Below, piece after piece: positions 44,862-53,679 of a DNA stretch of 64,000 nt. A program made the translations under genes and the position numbers. The stretch is from the NCBI RefSeq assembly GCF_021168555.1, contig NZ_JAJOZS010000005.1, positions 186,001-250,000 on the forward strand. Direction: 5' to 3'. Below the pieces are notes generated by a model that was not told where the DNA came from, made no database searches, and saw nothing but the letters and a program-made list of their open reading frames with translations. How positions within the stretch are numbered: position 1 is the stretch's first letter; every line of letters starts with the position of its first letter. The DNA is from Stenotrophomonas sp. MMGLT7. GTDB taxonomy: Bacteria > Pseudomonadota > Gammaproteobacteria > Xanthomonadales > Xanthomonadaceae.

Positions 44862-46445
44862 TTACTTGCGCAGCGCCAGCGGCTTGCTCAGCGGCGAGGT
44901 GGCGCCGTCGACCGTGGTCACCGTCGCGGTGACGTTGGCGATCCCGGCGGCGTCCTGGCCGGCCAGCTCGTAGCTGAAGCTGGCTTTGCCCTGGGCGTCG
45001 ACCGGCACGCTGACGTAGCCGAGGTAGCGCTCGGCCTCGTCCTGCTCGGGCCGGCTGTTGGCGAACAGCTCGACGCGGTAGAGCGTGCCCGGCTGGCCGT
45101 CGAAGCGTCCGTCCACCTGCACGCCCTTGCCGCTGCGGCGCGCCGCGGTCAGCACCGGCGCGGGCTGGCCGTAGTTCGGGGTCTGCTCGCAATCGGCGCT
45201 GTCGCCGTCCAGCGCGCAGATCTTCTCCAGCTTGCTCGGATCGCTCTCGATGCCGCCGCCACGGTTGCCGATGTACTTGCCGTGCTCCAGCCCGGGCACG
45301 TTGAACACGATCGCGCCCTTCTGCTCGGGCAGGCAGGCGCCGCCGGCGAAGCAGCGGAGGATGTCCTTGCCGTTGTCGACCATCACGTTGCCGGTGATGG
45401 TGTTGATGGACGGGCCGAGCACGCGGTTCTTGCCGTAGGTGCCGTCGGGGCCGGGCAGCGCTTCCGGGCGCACCGACACCGCCACGCGGTTGCCGCGCAT
45501 GATGTTGCCCGAGACGATGTTGCCGGTGCCGCTGAGGGTGACCGCCGAGGAGATCCCGGTGAAGGTGTTGCCGGAGATGAAGTTGCGGTTGCCCCAGTTC
45601 AGCTGCACGCCGTCGGACATGTTCTCGAAGTGGTTGTGCACGATCGTGTTGTCGTTGCCCCACAGGATCTCCAGGCCCTGCGACGGCTCCTTGTTGTTCT
45701 TGTCGCTGCTGGTGATGTAGTTGTCGGCGATCAGGTTGAACGCCGAGCCGCGCGTGGCCTCCATCGCGTCGCCGTTGTCGATGAACACGTTGCGCAGGAT
45801 CTTGTTGTGCACCGTGGTGGTCGCGGTGGAGTTGCCCTGGCCGTCGTCGCCGGTGAGCATGATGCCGGCGCCGCCGATGTTGTGGACCAGGCGGTTTTCG
45901 TGGATCAGGCTGCCGCTGGCGCGGTTGAGCAGGATGCCGATGCAGAAGTTGCGCACCTCGATGCCGTGCAGTTCCACGCCATTGGTGTCGCGCAGGATCA
46001 GGCCGGGCAGCGTGGTGGTGCGCACGTTGGTGCCGAAGGTGCCGGGAACGGCGCCGGGGCACGATTCCGGGTCGGTGCCGCCAATGTACTCGGAGCCGTC
46101 GATCACCACGTAGGTGCCGTTGCGGTTGTAGTCGACGTTGTCGATCACCACCGGTCCCTTGATCGGCGGCAGTTCGCTCTTGGTCTTGATCACGTACGGG
46201 CCCTTGCCGATCGCCGACAGCTCGATGCGGTACTTGCCCGGGGCGGCGTTGTTCTGTTCCAGCGCCCAGCGGAAGGTGCCCTGGCTGCCGTCGTCGGCGT
46301 AGCTGGTGACCTTCAGTACCTGGCTCGGCTGCGGACGCGGCTGCGCCATGCCGGCGACGGCCGGATCATGGCCGGCGTTCTGGGCGAGGGCGGGCGTGGC
46401 CATCAGCGCCAGGGCCAGCAGGGAATAGGAAGTCGTGGTGCTCAT
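44862..46445 (-). CDS. Exported right-handed parallel beta-helix protein, candidate 3-dehydroshikimate dehydratase
   Basis: 527 residues. Signal peptide (MSTTTSYSLLALALMATPALA), then from about 110 to 370 a series of PbH1 repeats such as GVELHGIEVRNFCIGILLN, NLIADNYITSS, NTIVHNHFENMSDGVQLN and NFISGNTFTGISSAV. A C-terminal beta-sandwich-like region follows (YRVELFANSRPEQDEAERYLG). The fold is that of pectin lyases and of NosD-type proteins. Placed between an OprB porin and an exported dehydroquinate dehydratase, it is the best candidate for a QuiC-like periplasmic 3-dehydroshikimate dehydratase. QuiC of Acinetobacter is, as I recall, also of pectin-lyase-like type. A carbohydrate lyase remains possible. 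Confidence 0.8.
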   Translation of the reverse strand: MSTTTSYSLLALALMATPALAQNAGHDPAVAGMAQPRPQPSQVLKVTSYADDGSQGTFRWALEQNNAAPGKYRIELSAIGKGPYVIKTKSELPPIKGPVVIDNVDYNRNGTYVVIDGSEYIGGTDPESCPGAVPGTFGTNVRTTTLPGLILRDTNGVELHGIEVRNFCIGILLNRASGSLIHENRLVHNIGGAGIMLTGDDGQGNSTATTTVHNKILRNVFIDNGDAMEATRGSAFNLIADNYITSSDKNNKEPSQGLEILWGNDNTIVHNHFENMSDGVQLNWGNRNFISGNTFTGISSAVTLSGTGNIVSGNIMRGNRVAVSVRPEALPGPDGTYGKNRVLGPSINTITGNVMVDNGKDILRCFAGGACLPEQKGAIVFNVPGLEHGKYIGNRGGGIESDPSKLEKICALDGDSADCEQTPNYGQPAPVLTAARRSGKGVQVDGRFDGQPGTLYRVELFANSRPEQDEAERYLGYVSVPVDAQGKASFSYELAGQDAAGIANVTATVTTVDGATSPLSKPLALRK

Positions 46446-46502
46446 CTTGCATTTCCTTGTGTTGACGTTCTCGTCGTAATCGAATGACGGGGCAGAGGCG
46501 GC

Positions 46503-46940
46503 TCAGCGGTCGTGCCTGTCCCACAGGATCTTGGTGCCGAAGCCCAGCCGGTTGTCGGTGAGCTTGAGCTGCAGCAACTGGATCTCCCATACCGGTGCGG
46601 ACATGCCGCGGGCCTGCGGGAAGCGCTGGTAGTACATCGCCAGCGCCGCTTCGCGTTCGCTCTCGTCCTCGAGGACGCGGGCCGGGCCGTAGAACTGCAG
46701 CCCGCGCACCTCGGAGATCTCCAGCGGCTGGCCGGTGATGGTACCGGCGGCGTAGCGATTGGCCAGCAGCATCTCGCTGTGGCGGGTGTCGCGGCTGCCC
46801 AGCAGCACGAAGCGGTTGCTTCCGGCGTCGAAGGCGAAGAAGGCGTTGGCGGCCCACGGCACGTCGCCGAAGCACACCGCCAGCGACAACACGTGGTGTT
46901 CGAGCAGGAAGTCGGCGATGGGGTCGGGCAGCGGTTTCAT
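46503..46940 (-). CDS. YhbP-like (UPF0306) flavin-fold protein, copy 1
   Basis: 145 residues from ATG 46940; an in-frame ATG at 46970 would add ten. It belongs to the pyridoxamine-5'-phosphate-oxidase-like split-barrel group and resembles E. coli YhbP throughout: NAFFAFDAGSNRFVLLGSRD, TRHSEMLLANRYAAGTI, GLQFYGPARVLE, FPQARGMSAPVWEI, and LTDNRLGFGTKILWDRH. Family function is not established; flavin or a related cofactor may bind. It lies in the ubiD/ubiX cluster, and a close paralogue is encoded at 53680-54117. Both loci carry a perfect FNR-type box upstream, suggesting a role under low oxygen. Confidence 0.85.
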   Translation of the reverse strand: MKPLPDPIADFLLEHHVLSLAVCFGDVPWAANAFFAFDAGSNRFVLLGSRDTRHSEMLLANRYAAGTITGQPLEISEVRGLQFYGPARVLEDESEREAALAMYYQRFPQARGMSAPVWEIQLLQLKLTDNRLGFGTKILWDRHDR

Positions 46941-46976
46941 GGAAGTTCCGGAAGGGGTCGGGGTGGACATCTGGGT

Positions 46977-47696
46977 TCAGCCGAAGACCCGGACCCAGAG
47001 TGCCGAGATCGGCATGGCGAACAGCAGCGCCGGCAGCATGTTGGCGACCGGGAAGACCTTGATGCCGCAGATGCGGAAGCCGGTTGCTAGCATCAGCAGG
47101 CCGCCCACCGCGGAGAAGTCGGCCTGCATCGCCGGCGTGGTCAGCGGCAGGATCAGCACCGCGCCGAAGGCCAGCGCCAGCTGGATGGCCAGCTGCGGCA
47201 CGGCGATGGTGGCCACCGCGTAGCCGAGCGTGGTGGCGAAGATCGCCGCAGTGAAGAAGTCCAGGAACGACTTGGCGATCAGCACCGAGGAGTCGCCGGT
47301 CATGCCCTCGTGCATGGAGCCGAAGATGCCGGTGCCGCTGGCGCAGAACAGCACGATGATGGCGACGAACTTCTCCAGGAATTCCTCCTGGGTGATGCCG
47401 GTCTTGGGCGCGGGCAGGATCTTCTCCACGCCGTTCCTGGCGAAGTTGCCGAGCTTGCCGATGCCCTTCTCCAGGTAGATCATCTCGCCGACCAGCGCGC
47501 CGAGGATGCCCGAGAGCACCATCACCGGCATGTGCGCGGCCTTGTTGATGAGGATGACCGACATCGCCATAGAGGCGGCGCCGAAGGTGAGCGGCATGGC
47601 GCTGCGCAGCCGCTCGGGCATGCGCTTGGCCAGCATCGCGCCGCCGATGGCGCCGAAGAGAACGGCGGCACCGTTGATATAGGGTCCGATGATCAT
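46977..47696 (-). CDS. DUF554 (YqgA/YdfK-like) membrane protein
   Basis: 239 residues with about seven membrane segments and alternating Gly-rich loops: [21 protein letters not shown] at the start, [42 protein letters not shown], and [20 protein letters not shown]. This is the DUF554 family of putative transporters. Start 47696 overlaps the ubiX stop by ATGA, so it is tightly coupled to the UbiX/UbiD pair. Transport of the aromatic acid or its decarboxylated product across the inner membrane is a testable guess. Confidence 0.88.
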   Translation of the reverse strand: MIIGPYINGAAVLFGAIGGAMLAKRMPERLRSAMPLTFGAASMAMSVILINKAAHMPVMVLSGILGALVGEMIYLEKGIGKLGNFARNGVEKILPAPKTGITQEEFLEKFVAIIVLFCASGTGIFGSMHEGMTGDSSVLIAKSFLDFFTAAIFATTLGYAVATIAVPQLAIQLALAFGAVLILPLTTPAMQADFSAVGGLLMLATGFRICGIKVFPVANMLPALLFAMPISALWVRVFG

Positions 47697-48307
47697 GGGG
47701 CTTCCCCTTCTTGGGTGATGGCGGGCAGGGTCTCGCCCCACCGCGGCAGAGTCTTGGAATCGAAGCCGAGCAGGCCGATGGCCCGGGCGGCGCTATGGGT
47801 GACGATCTGGTCGATCGATTGCGGGCCGGCGTACAGCGCCGGGACCGGCGGGAACACGATCGCCCCGTATTCGGTGGCGGCGGCCATGTTGCGGATATGG
47901 CCCAGGTGCAGCGGTGTCTCGCGCACCATCAGCACCAGCTTGCGGCGCTCCTTGAGCACCACGTCGGCGGCGCGGGTGAGCAGGTTGTCGGTGATGCCGT
48001 TGGCGATGGCGGCCAGCGAGTGCATCGAGCACGGCGCCACGATCATGCCGGCGGTCTGGAACGAGCCGCTGGAGATCGCCGCGCCCACCGCGCCGGTGGG
48101 ATAGAACACGTCGGCCATCGCGATCACCTCGTCGCGGCTGAGCTGGGTCTCCTGCTCGCGGGTCAGGCCGGCGGCCTTGGACATCACCAGGTGGGTCTCG
48201 GCCCCCAGCTCCCGAAGGAGCTGGAGTGCCTTGACGCCATACTGGAAGCCGGTGGCACCGCTGATACCGACGATCACCCTCGGTCTTTGCATGGCGTGGC
48301 TTTGCAT
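47693..48307 (-). CDS. ubiX: UbiX-family flavin prenyltransferase
   Basis: 204 residues. Flavoprotein motifs typical of UbiX/Pad1 are clear: [74 protein letters not shown] and the Pro-rich VFPPVPALY. UbiX attaches a dimethylallyl group to FMN to make prenyl-FMN, the cofactor of UbiD decarboxylases, one of which is encoded 13 bases upstream. GGAG lies seven bases before ATG 48307; an in-frame ATG at 48292 is also possible because 15 bases at the start are duplicated. As it sits in a catabolic cluster it may be a dedicated copy rather than the ubiquinone-pathway one. Confidence 0.93.
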   Translation of the reverse strand: MQSHAMQRPRVIVGISGATGFQYGVKALQLLRELGAETHLVMSKAAGLTREQETQLSRDEVIAMADVFYPTGAVGAAISSGSFQTAGMIVAPCSMHSLAAIANGITDNLLTRAADVVLKERRKLVLMVRETPLHLGHIRNMAAATEYGAIVFPPVPALYAGPQSIDQIVTHSAARAIGLLGFDSKTLPRWGETLPAITQEGEAP

Positions 48308-48320
48308 GGTGTCGCTCCGC

Positions 48321-49820
48321 TTACTGCTTGTTGAAGCCGGGGATGAAGCGGTTCACGTCCACTTCCAGGAACTGCGAGCGCTGGAAGTTGGCCTTCAGCT
48401 TGTACGGCACCGTGCAGTCGTAGATGGTCTTGCAGGTGACGCCGTGGTCGCGGATGGACGGACTGAACGCGGGATCCTGCGACGGATCGAGCGGATGGCA
48501 GCGCACGCCGGGGATGAAGATGGTGTCCACGTCGCCCTGGTAGCGGGTGGTCATCGCCCACATCACGTCCGACAGGTCGAAGATGTCCACGTCCTCGTCG
48601 ACCAGGAACACGTGCTTGAGCTCGGAGAAGGCCGAGAAGGCCAGCAGCGCGGCCTGGCGCTGGCGTCCCTCGTCCTGGCCGGTGCGCTTCTTGATCTGCA
48701 GCACCGCCACGTACTTGCCGGTACCCGGCGACGGGCAGTGCACGTTCTGCACCAGGCCCGGCAGCGCCATCTCGATCAGGGTCAGGATGCTGGCCTCGGT
48801 CGGGATGCCGGCCATGTTGGTGTGCTCGTCCGACGGGCCGATGCAGGTCTGCAGGATCGGGTGCTTGCGGTGGGTGACGGCCTTGACCTTGATCACCGGA
48901 ACCGCGGCCTTGGCCTCGCCGGTGTAGCCGGGGAACTCGGGCATGGCCTTGCCGGTGTTGGTGTTCTGGTCCTCGCGCACGCGGTAGTCCGGCAGCAGCT
49001 CGCCTTCGATCACGATCTCGGCGTTGGCGATGCCCAGGGTGCCCTTGACCGCCACGCCCTCGACCAGCTCGACCGCCTTGCCGCGCAGGCCGCCGGCGAT
49101 GGACAGCTCGTCGAAGCCCAGCGGGGTGGTCGGGGCCTCGAAGCAGGCGCCGATCTCGATGGCCGGGTCCACGCCGATGGAGATGGTGATCGGCATCGGC
49201 TTGCCGTCCTTCTCGTACTTCTGGCGGAACTGGTCGAGGTGGCGGCCGGGGACGAAGTACATCGAGATCTCGTCCTTGCCCTGCACGCACAGGCGGTGGA
49301 TGGTGACGTCGTGCTCGCCGGTCTCCGGGTCGGCGCCGTAGCACATGCCCAGGGTGAAGTAGGGGCCGGCATCCTCAGGGGTGTTCTTCGGCGCCGGCAG
49401 CAGCGTGCGCAGGTCGAAGCCGGGGTCGCTGGCCAGGTGCACCACTTCCTGGCACACCGCCTTCTCCTTGGGAATGACCACCGGCGCGATCGCGTTCTTG
49501 ACCGCTTCGCGCATCTGGAAGCCGAGCTTCTCCTTGTCCATGCCGAACATGCGCGCCACGCGCTGGCGCGAGGCCAGCAGGCCGATCAGCACGCGCACGT
49601 CGTCGAAGCCCTTGACCTTGTTGAACATCATCGCCGGACCGGTCTGGGTCGGGCGCTGCACGGTGCCGCCGGCGCCGACATAGCGATAGACGCCGGACAG
49701 TTCGGCTTCCGGATCGACCGGCTCGTTGGTCTCGATGTATTCGCCTTCGTACTGCTTGAGCAGTTCGATCGCTGAGCGCAGATCGTGTACCTGCGAGGCG
49801 TTGGGGGTGTTGTTGCTCAT
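48321..49820 (-). CDS. UbiD-family prenyl-FMN-dependent aromatic decarboxylase
   Basis: 499 residues from ATG 49820 (501 from the adjacent ATG at 49826, which sits closer to GGAG). UbiD features include [54 protein letters not shown], the [15 protein letters not shown] region and [17 protein letters not shown]. Members decarboxylate hydroxybenzoates, protocatechuate (AroY-like), vanillate, phenylacrylates and others. With qui-like dehydratases in the same cluster, protocatechuate to catechol is the favoured reaction, but the substrate is inferred, not read. First gene of the cluster, about 80 bases downstream of a perfect FNR-type box. Confidence 0.9.
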   Translation of the reverse strand: MSNNTPNASQVHDLRSAIELLKQYEGEYIETNEPVDPEAELSGVYRYVGAGGTVQRPTQTGPAMMFNKVKGFDDVRVLIGLLASRQRVARMFGMDKEKLGFQMREAVKNAIAPVVIPKEKAVCQEVVHLASDPGFDLRTLLPAPKNTPEDAGPYFTLGMCYGADPETGEHDVTIHRLCVQGKDEISMYFVPGRHLDQFRQKYEKDGKPMPITISIGVDPAIEIGACFEAPTTPLGFDELSIAGGLRGKAVELVEGVAVKGTLGIANAEIVIEGELLPDYRVREDQNTNTGKAMPEFPGYTGEAKAAVPVIKVKAVTHRKHPILQTCIGPSDEHTNMAGIPTEASILTLIEMALPGLVQNVHCPSPGTGKYVAVLQIKKRTGQDEGRQRQAALLAFSAFSELKHVFLVDEDVDIFDLSDVMWAMTTRYQGDVDTIFIPGVRCHPLDPSQDPAFSPSIRDHGVTCKTIYDCTVPYKLKANFQRSQFLEVDVNRFIPGFNKQ

Positions 49821-49899
49821 TGTCATGTGTCTCCGGGAATGAAGGTTTCCGCCAGGCTTCCGCCGCAGCGAATACTCCTCCCTCGCGGGCCGGGACACA

Positions 49900-49913
49900 T
49901 TGATCCTGATCAA
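49900..49913 (-). promoter_or_regulatory. Perfect FNR/ANR-type box upstream of the UbiD cluster
   Basis: TTGATCCTGATCAA matches the consensus TTGAT-N4-ATCAA exactly. It is centred about 80 bases before the ubiD start, and a GAGTATTC -10-like stretch (49877-49870) lies at the distance expected for class II activation. It implies oxygen-responsive control by a CRP/FNR-family protein; which one is not known. Confidence 0.7.
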
Positions 49914-49944
49914 TCTAAGTCATTGATTATTAAGGACTTTTTCG

Positions 49945-49994
49945 CAAAAGAAATGGCGCCCGTCCCGCGCTGCCACTGCGGGAAAGGACGCCAT
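49945..49994 (-). terminator. Likely terminator of the two-component operon
   Basis: On the minus strand ATGGCG(TCC) pairs with CGCCAT (49989-49994 with 49953-49958), enclosing a second GC-rich stem, and is followed by TTTCTTTTG. It lies about 310 bases after the kinase stop, beyond a REP pair. Confidence 0.5.
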
Positions 49995-50131
49995 CGGATG
50001 GGGGGCTGGGCAGGGTTGGCTTCCAGCTTTGGGCGCAGCATAGGGGCCGCCTGCGCGGAAACTTTGCAAAAGTGTGGCGTGCGCGACGGGCGCCGGATGC
50101 AGGCACCCGCTGCCGCGTTTCGGCCATGGCC

Positions 50132-50222
50132 GTAGGAGCGACTTCAGTCGCGATGAGGCCTTCGCGGGAAGGCCCATTCGCGACTGAAGTCGCTCCTACA
50201 CGGGACGCCGCAGGTCGCTCCT
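50132..50222. repeat. GTAG-type REP pair plus half-site
   Basis: GTAGGAGCGACTTCAGTCGC (50132 on) recurs inverted at 50178-50199, forming 22 perfect base pairs plus an inner GGCCT stem. A further GTCGCTCCTGC fragment lies at 50212-50222. It is the same family as the palindrome at 25307-25376. The remaining parts of 49995-50304 show no gene. Confidence 0.85.
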
Positions 50223-50304
50223 GCAAGAGGCCTTGAAAGAAGGCTGGAGGGCTCGCCGATGTCCTCACGGCGCCTGGCTCCTGCGGGAGCCGGCGGGCCG
50301 CCGC

Positions 50305-51684
50305 TCAGGCCATCGCGTCAACGTCGCGATGCGACGGCAGCACGATGCTGGCCACCAGCCCGCCCGAGGCGCGGTTGTGCAGGTGGATGTTGCCGCCGTG
50401 GGCGCGGATGCAGTCGCGCGCGGTGGCCAGGCCCAGGCCGACGCCGTTGCCCTTGTCCTCGCGGTTGCGCGACGGGTCGAGCTGGAAGAACGGCTCGAAC
50501 ACGCGTTCGAGCAGGTGCTCGGGGATGCCCGGGCCGTGGTCGGCGATGTCGATCAGGATGTCGCCGTCGCGCTGGTCGCGACGCATCGACACCTCGGCGC
50601 GCTGGCCGTGGCGCAGCGCGTTCTCGATCAGGTTGCTGAGCGCGCGCTTGAGCGCCAGCGGGCGGCAGCGGTAGGACAGGCGCGACGGCGCCCGCAGCTC
50701 CACTTCGTGGCCGAGGTCGCGCTGGCGATCGAGCACGTCGTCCATCAGCTGCACCAGGTCCACCTGTTCGCTGGCTTCGCCGCGGGCGTTCTGGTGGGCG
50801 AAGCTCAGGGTCTCGTTCACCATCTGCCGGACCTCGTCGAGCGTGCGCAGCATCTCGTCGCGCTCCTCGCTCTCGGGCAGCATCGCCGCCTGCAGTTCCA
50901 GCGAGGTCAGCGGCGTGCGCAGGTCGTGGCTGATCGCCGCCAGCATGCGCGTGCGCTCGTCGACGAAGCGGGTCATGCGCTCCTGCATGTCGTTGAACGC
51001 CAGCGCGATCTCGCGGATCTCGTCCGGTCCCTGGATCGTCAGCGGATCGATGCGTTCGCCGCGGCTCATGTTCTCGGCCGCCGCGGTCAGCGCCGCGGTC
51101 GGGCGCAGGATGCGGTTGACGAACACGTACATCAGGATCAGCACCGGCGGGATGCCGACGATCAGCGAGAAACGCAGCAGCTGCCAGCCCTCGCGCCACA
51201 GCGACTGCGTGGGCAGCGACTGCCGCGTGTGCAGCCAGCGGCCATGGTCGAGCGCCAGGTCGATCTCGACGCACTCGATGCTGTCGCCGGCGACGTTGTC
51301 CATCTGTGCCAGCGAACGGCTGGCGGCATCGCGGCGGCACGGCATGCGCACGGTGACCGCCTGCGCGTTGAGGCGCTGCTTGAGCGCGGTGGCCAGCGAC
51401 AGTTCGCGCTCGTCCATGTCGCGCACGTTGGGCGTGTGGTCGATCCACAGGTGCGCGACCTGGGTATTGAACGAGTCCAGCCAGTTGTCGCCGCCTTCGG
51501 CCGGCATCCGGTTGGCCAGCCGGTAGGCGGTGATGGTGCGCGAGAGCGCGTGTTCGCGCGCGATCGGGTGCAGCGCGCCGGCCTGCGACCACAGCCCCAG
51601 CGTGCCGAACAGGTTGCCGACGATGAAGCCGCCGAACATCAGCACGAACAGCTGTCCGCCCAGGCTGCGCGGCAGCAGCTTCAT
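50305..51684 (-). CDS. Two-component sensor histidine kinase
   Basis: 459 residues. One membrane segment near residues 11-31, a periplasmic sensor region to about 170, a second membrane segment near 172-190, then HAMP, HisKA with His253 in AAISHDLRTPLTSLE, and HATPase with N-box NLIENALRHG, G1 DIADHGPGIPE and G2 GNGVGLGLATA. The layout is EnvZ/QseC-like. The start overlaps the response-regulator stop by ATGA (51681-51684), so the pair is co-translated. The signal is unknown; the periplasmic part has two Cys that might pair. Confidence 0.93.
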   Translation of the reverse strand: MKLLPRSLGGQLFVLMFGGFIVGNLFGTLGLWSQAGALHPIAREHALSRTITAYRLANRMPAEGGDNWLDSFNTQVAHLWIDHTPNVRDMDERELSLATALKQRLNAQAVTVRMPCRRDAASRSLAQMDNVAGDSIECVEIDLALDHGRWLHTRQSLPTQSLWREGWQLLRFSLIVGIPPVLILMYVFVNRILRPTAALTAAAENMSRGERIDPLTIQGPDEIREIALAFNDMQERMTRFVDERTRMLAAISHDLRTPLTSLELQAAMLPESEERDEMLRTLDEVRQMVNETLSFAHQNARGEASEQVDLVQLMDDVLDRQRDLGHEVELRAPSRLSYRCRPLALKRALSNLIENALRHGQRAEVSMRRDQRDGDILIDIADHGPGIPEHLLERVFEPFFQLDPSRNREDKGNGVGLGLATARDCIRAHGGNIHLHNRASGGLVASIVLPSHRDVDAMA

Positions 51685-52391
51685 GCCTCCACCTTCCTCA
51701 CCTCGGCGGCGAACAGGTAGCCGTCGCCCCAGATGGTCTTGAGCAGCACCGGGTGGCGCGGGTCGTCCTCCAGCTTCTTGCGCAGCCGGCTCACCTGGCT
51801 GTCGATGCTGCGGTCGAAGGCGCTGTTGTCGCGGCTGGTCAGGTCGAGCAGGTCGTCGCGGCTGAGCACCTGGTTGGGCCGCTCCAGGAACACGCGCAGC
51901 AGGCGGAACTCCATCGTGCTCAGCGGCACGTCCTGCCCTTGCGGGTCGAGCAGGGTGTGGCGGGTCAGATCCAGCGTCCAGCCTTCGAACTGCAGGCTGC
52001 CGGCCTCGTCCAGCACGGCCGGCGGCGGCATGTTCGCCCGGCGCAGCACGCTGCGGATGCGCGCCACCAGCTCGTCGACGCTGAAGGGCTTGGTGACGTA
52101 GTCGTCCGCGCCCAGGTCCAGGCCGACGATGCGGTCGGAGAACTCGGCCTTGGCGGTGAGCATGATCACCGGCGTGTGCAGCTCGGCGTCGATGTAGCGG
52201 CACAGCGACAGCCCGTCCTCGCCCGGCAGCATCAGGTCCAGCACGATCAGGTCGAAGCGCGTCTCGGCCAGGCGCGCGCGGGTGGAGGGTCCGTCGCTGG
52301 CGGTGGTCACCTCGAAACCCTGCCTGCGCAGGTAGGCGGCCAGCGGCTCGCGGATGGAACGGTGGTCGTCGACAACCAGGAGATGGGCCAC
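51681..52391 (-). CDS. OmpR/PhoB-family response regulator
   Basis: 236 residues with a GTG start at 52391, chosen because it places the usual short N-terminus directly before HLLVVDDHRSIREPL; no ribosome-binding site is strong. The receiver domain has the phosphorylation site Asp52 in LIVLDLMLPGEDG and the Lys in DDYVTKPFSVDEL. The winged-helix output domain follows, with LLDPQGQDVPLSTMEFRLL, RDDLLDL and VSRLRKKLEDDP. Partner of the kinase that follows with four-base overlap. Divergent from idi. Confidence 0.92.
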   Translation of the reverse strand: MAHLLVVDDHRSIREPLAAYLRRQGFEVTTASDGPSTRARLAETRFDLIVLDLMLPGEDGLSLCRYIDAELHTPVIMLTAKAEFSDRIVGLDLGADDYVTKPFSVDELVARIRSVLRRANMPPPAVLDEAGSLQFEGWTLDLTRHTLLDPQGQDVPLSTMEFRLLRVFLERPNQVLSRDDLLDLTSRDNSAFDRSIDSQVSRLRKKLEDDPRHPVLLKTIWGDGYLFAAEVRKVEA

Positions 52392-52499
52392 GGCAGCGGG
52401 AAGGGTGTGGGTCGGAGGCGGGGAAAATACCAAGTTGTCGATGCCGGTGCCGTAATGGTCGCACTCACATCCATCCGTACTTGCTGGTAACGTCATCCC

Positions 52500-53048
52500 A
52501 TGTCTCCCCCTAGCACCGCCGCCGATCCGCTGATCCTGGTCGATGCCCAGGACCGCCCCCTGGGGCCGCTGGACAAGCCCGACTGCCACCGTGGCGAGGG
52601 TATCCTGCACCGGGCGTTCTCGGTATTCCTGTTCGATGCGGCCGGGCGCCTGCTGCTGCAGCGTCGCAGCGCGCTCAAGCCGCTGTGGCCGCTGTACTGG
52701 GCCAACAGCTGCTGCTCGCATCCGCGCTGGGGCGAGCAGCTGCAGCCGGCGGCCGAGCGCCGCGTGCGCGAGGAACTGGGCACGGCGGCGCAGGCGCCGC
52801 TGGCCTGGCGCTTCAGCTTCGTCTACCAGGCCCGCTATCTCGATGTCGGCAGCGAGCACGAGTTCTGCCACGTGTTCACCGGATGCGTCGATGCGTCCAC
52901 GGTGCGGCCCGACCCGGCCGAGGTGGACCAGGTGCGGTGGATCGAGCCGGAGCAGCTGCAGCGCGAGCTGGACGACCCGCAGGCGCCGTTCACGCCGTGG
53001 CTGCGGCTGGAGTGGCCGCGGCTGCGGGCCATGTGCCCGCAGCCGTGA
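52500..53048 (+). CDS. idi: Isopentenyl-diphosphate delta-isomerase, type I
   Basis: 182 residues, the length of bacterial type I Idi. Nudix-like fold with metal ligands and the active-site Cys in WANSCCSHPRWGE, the RRVREELG box, the FSFVYQARY segment and EHEFCHVFTG with the catalytic Glu. It interconverts IPP and DMAPP for isoprenoids. A TAACGT -10-like box (52488-52493) ends only six bases before the ATG, so the message may start at the initiation codon. Confidence 0.93.
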   Translation: MSPPSTAADPLILVDAQDRPLGPLDKPDCHRGEGILHRAFSVFLFDAAGRLLLQRRSALKPLWPLYWANSCCSHPRWGEQLQPAAERRVREELGTAAQAPLAWRFSFVYQARYLDVGSEHEFCHVFTGCVDASTVRPDPAEVDQVRWIEPEQLQRELDDPQAPFTPWLRLEWPRLRAMCPQP

Positions 53049-53082
53049 CCTGACCGCCGCGCGGCGCACGACCCGCGGCGGC

Positions 53083-53628
53083 TCAGCTACGGGCGTCGCC
53101 GGGCCTCGGCGCGCACAGGCTGATCACGCTCCAGATCGCCAGGATGACGAAGGTGACCAGGCTCCAGGCCGGCATCGACAGGCCCAGGAACGTCCAGTCG
53201 ATCACCGCGCACTCGCCCGAACCGGTGAACACCTGGCGCAGCACGTCGGCCAGCGGCCAGGACTGCATCATGAAGGCCAGGTCGGGGCCGCAGGCCGGCA
53301 CCAGCTCCGGCGGCAGCGTCTGCAGCCAGACGTGGCGGGTGGCGATGGCCGCGCCGATCGCCGCGGCGATCACCGCCAGCAGCACGTAGACCGCGCGTCC
53401 GCCGCGCCCGCGCGGGCCGTGCATGGCGCCGACGAAGAACACCAGTCCCAGCAGCACGAAGGCGCCGCGCTGGAAGGTGCACAGCGGGCAGGGCTGCAGG
53501 CTGTCGAAGAACTGTACGTACAGCGCGTACAGCAGCACGCCCAGGCAGCCCAGGCCGCCGGCCAGGAAGCGTTGCCGGAAGGTCCAGCTGAAGGGATTGA
53601 GGAGTTTCGGTTGTGGGGTCGGTGACAT
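53083..53628 (-). CDS. dsbB: Disulfide bond formation protein B
   Basis: 181 residues, four membrane segments. The two periplasmic cysteine pairs are present: Cys47 and Cys50 in PCPLC, and Cys113 with Cys140 (PACGPDLAFMM and GSGECAV). DsbB reoxidises DsbA and passes electrons to quinone. The YhbP-like gene lies 51 bases upstream on the same strand, so they may share the FNR-type promoter; coupling dsbB to an oxygen-sensing regulator would be notable because its electron acceptor changes with oxygen. Convergent with idi. Confidence 0.93.
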   Translation of the reverse strand: MSPTPQPKLLNPFSWTFRQRFLAGGLGCLGVLLYALYVQFFDSLQPCPLCTFQRGAFVLLGLVFFVGAMHGPRGRGGRAVYVLLAVIAAAIGAAIATRHVWLQTLPPELVPACGPDLAFMMQSWPLADVLRQVFTGSGECAVIDWTFLGLSMPAWSLVTFVILAIWSVISLCAPRPGDARS

Positions 53629-53679
53629 GTCCTTCTACCTCCGGGTTGAATGCGTTGGCGTGCCGGCGCGAACGGCCGC

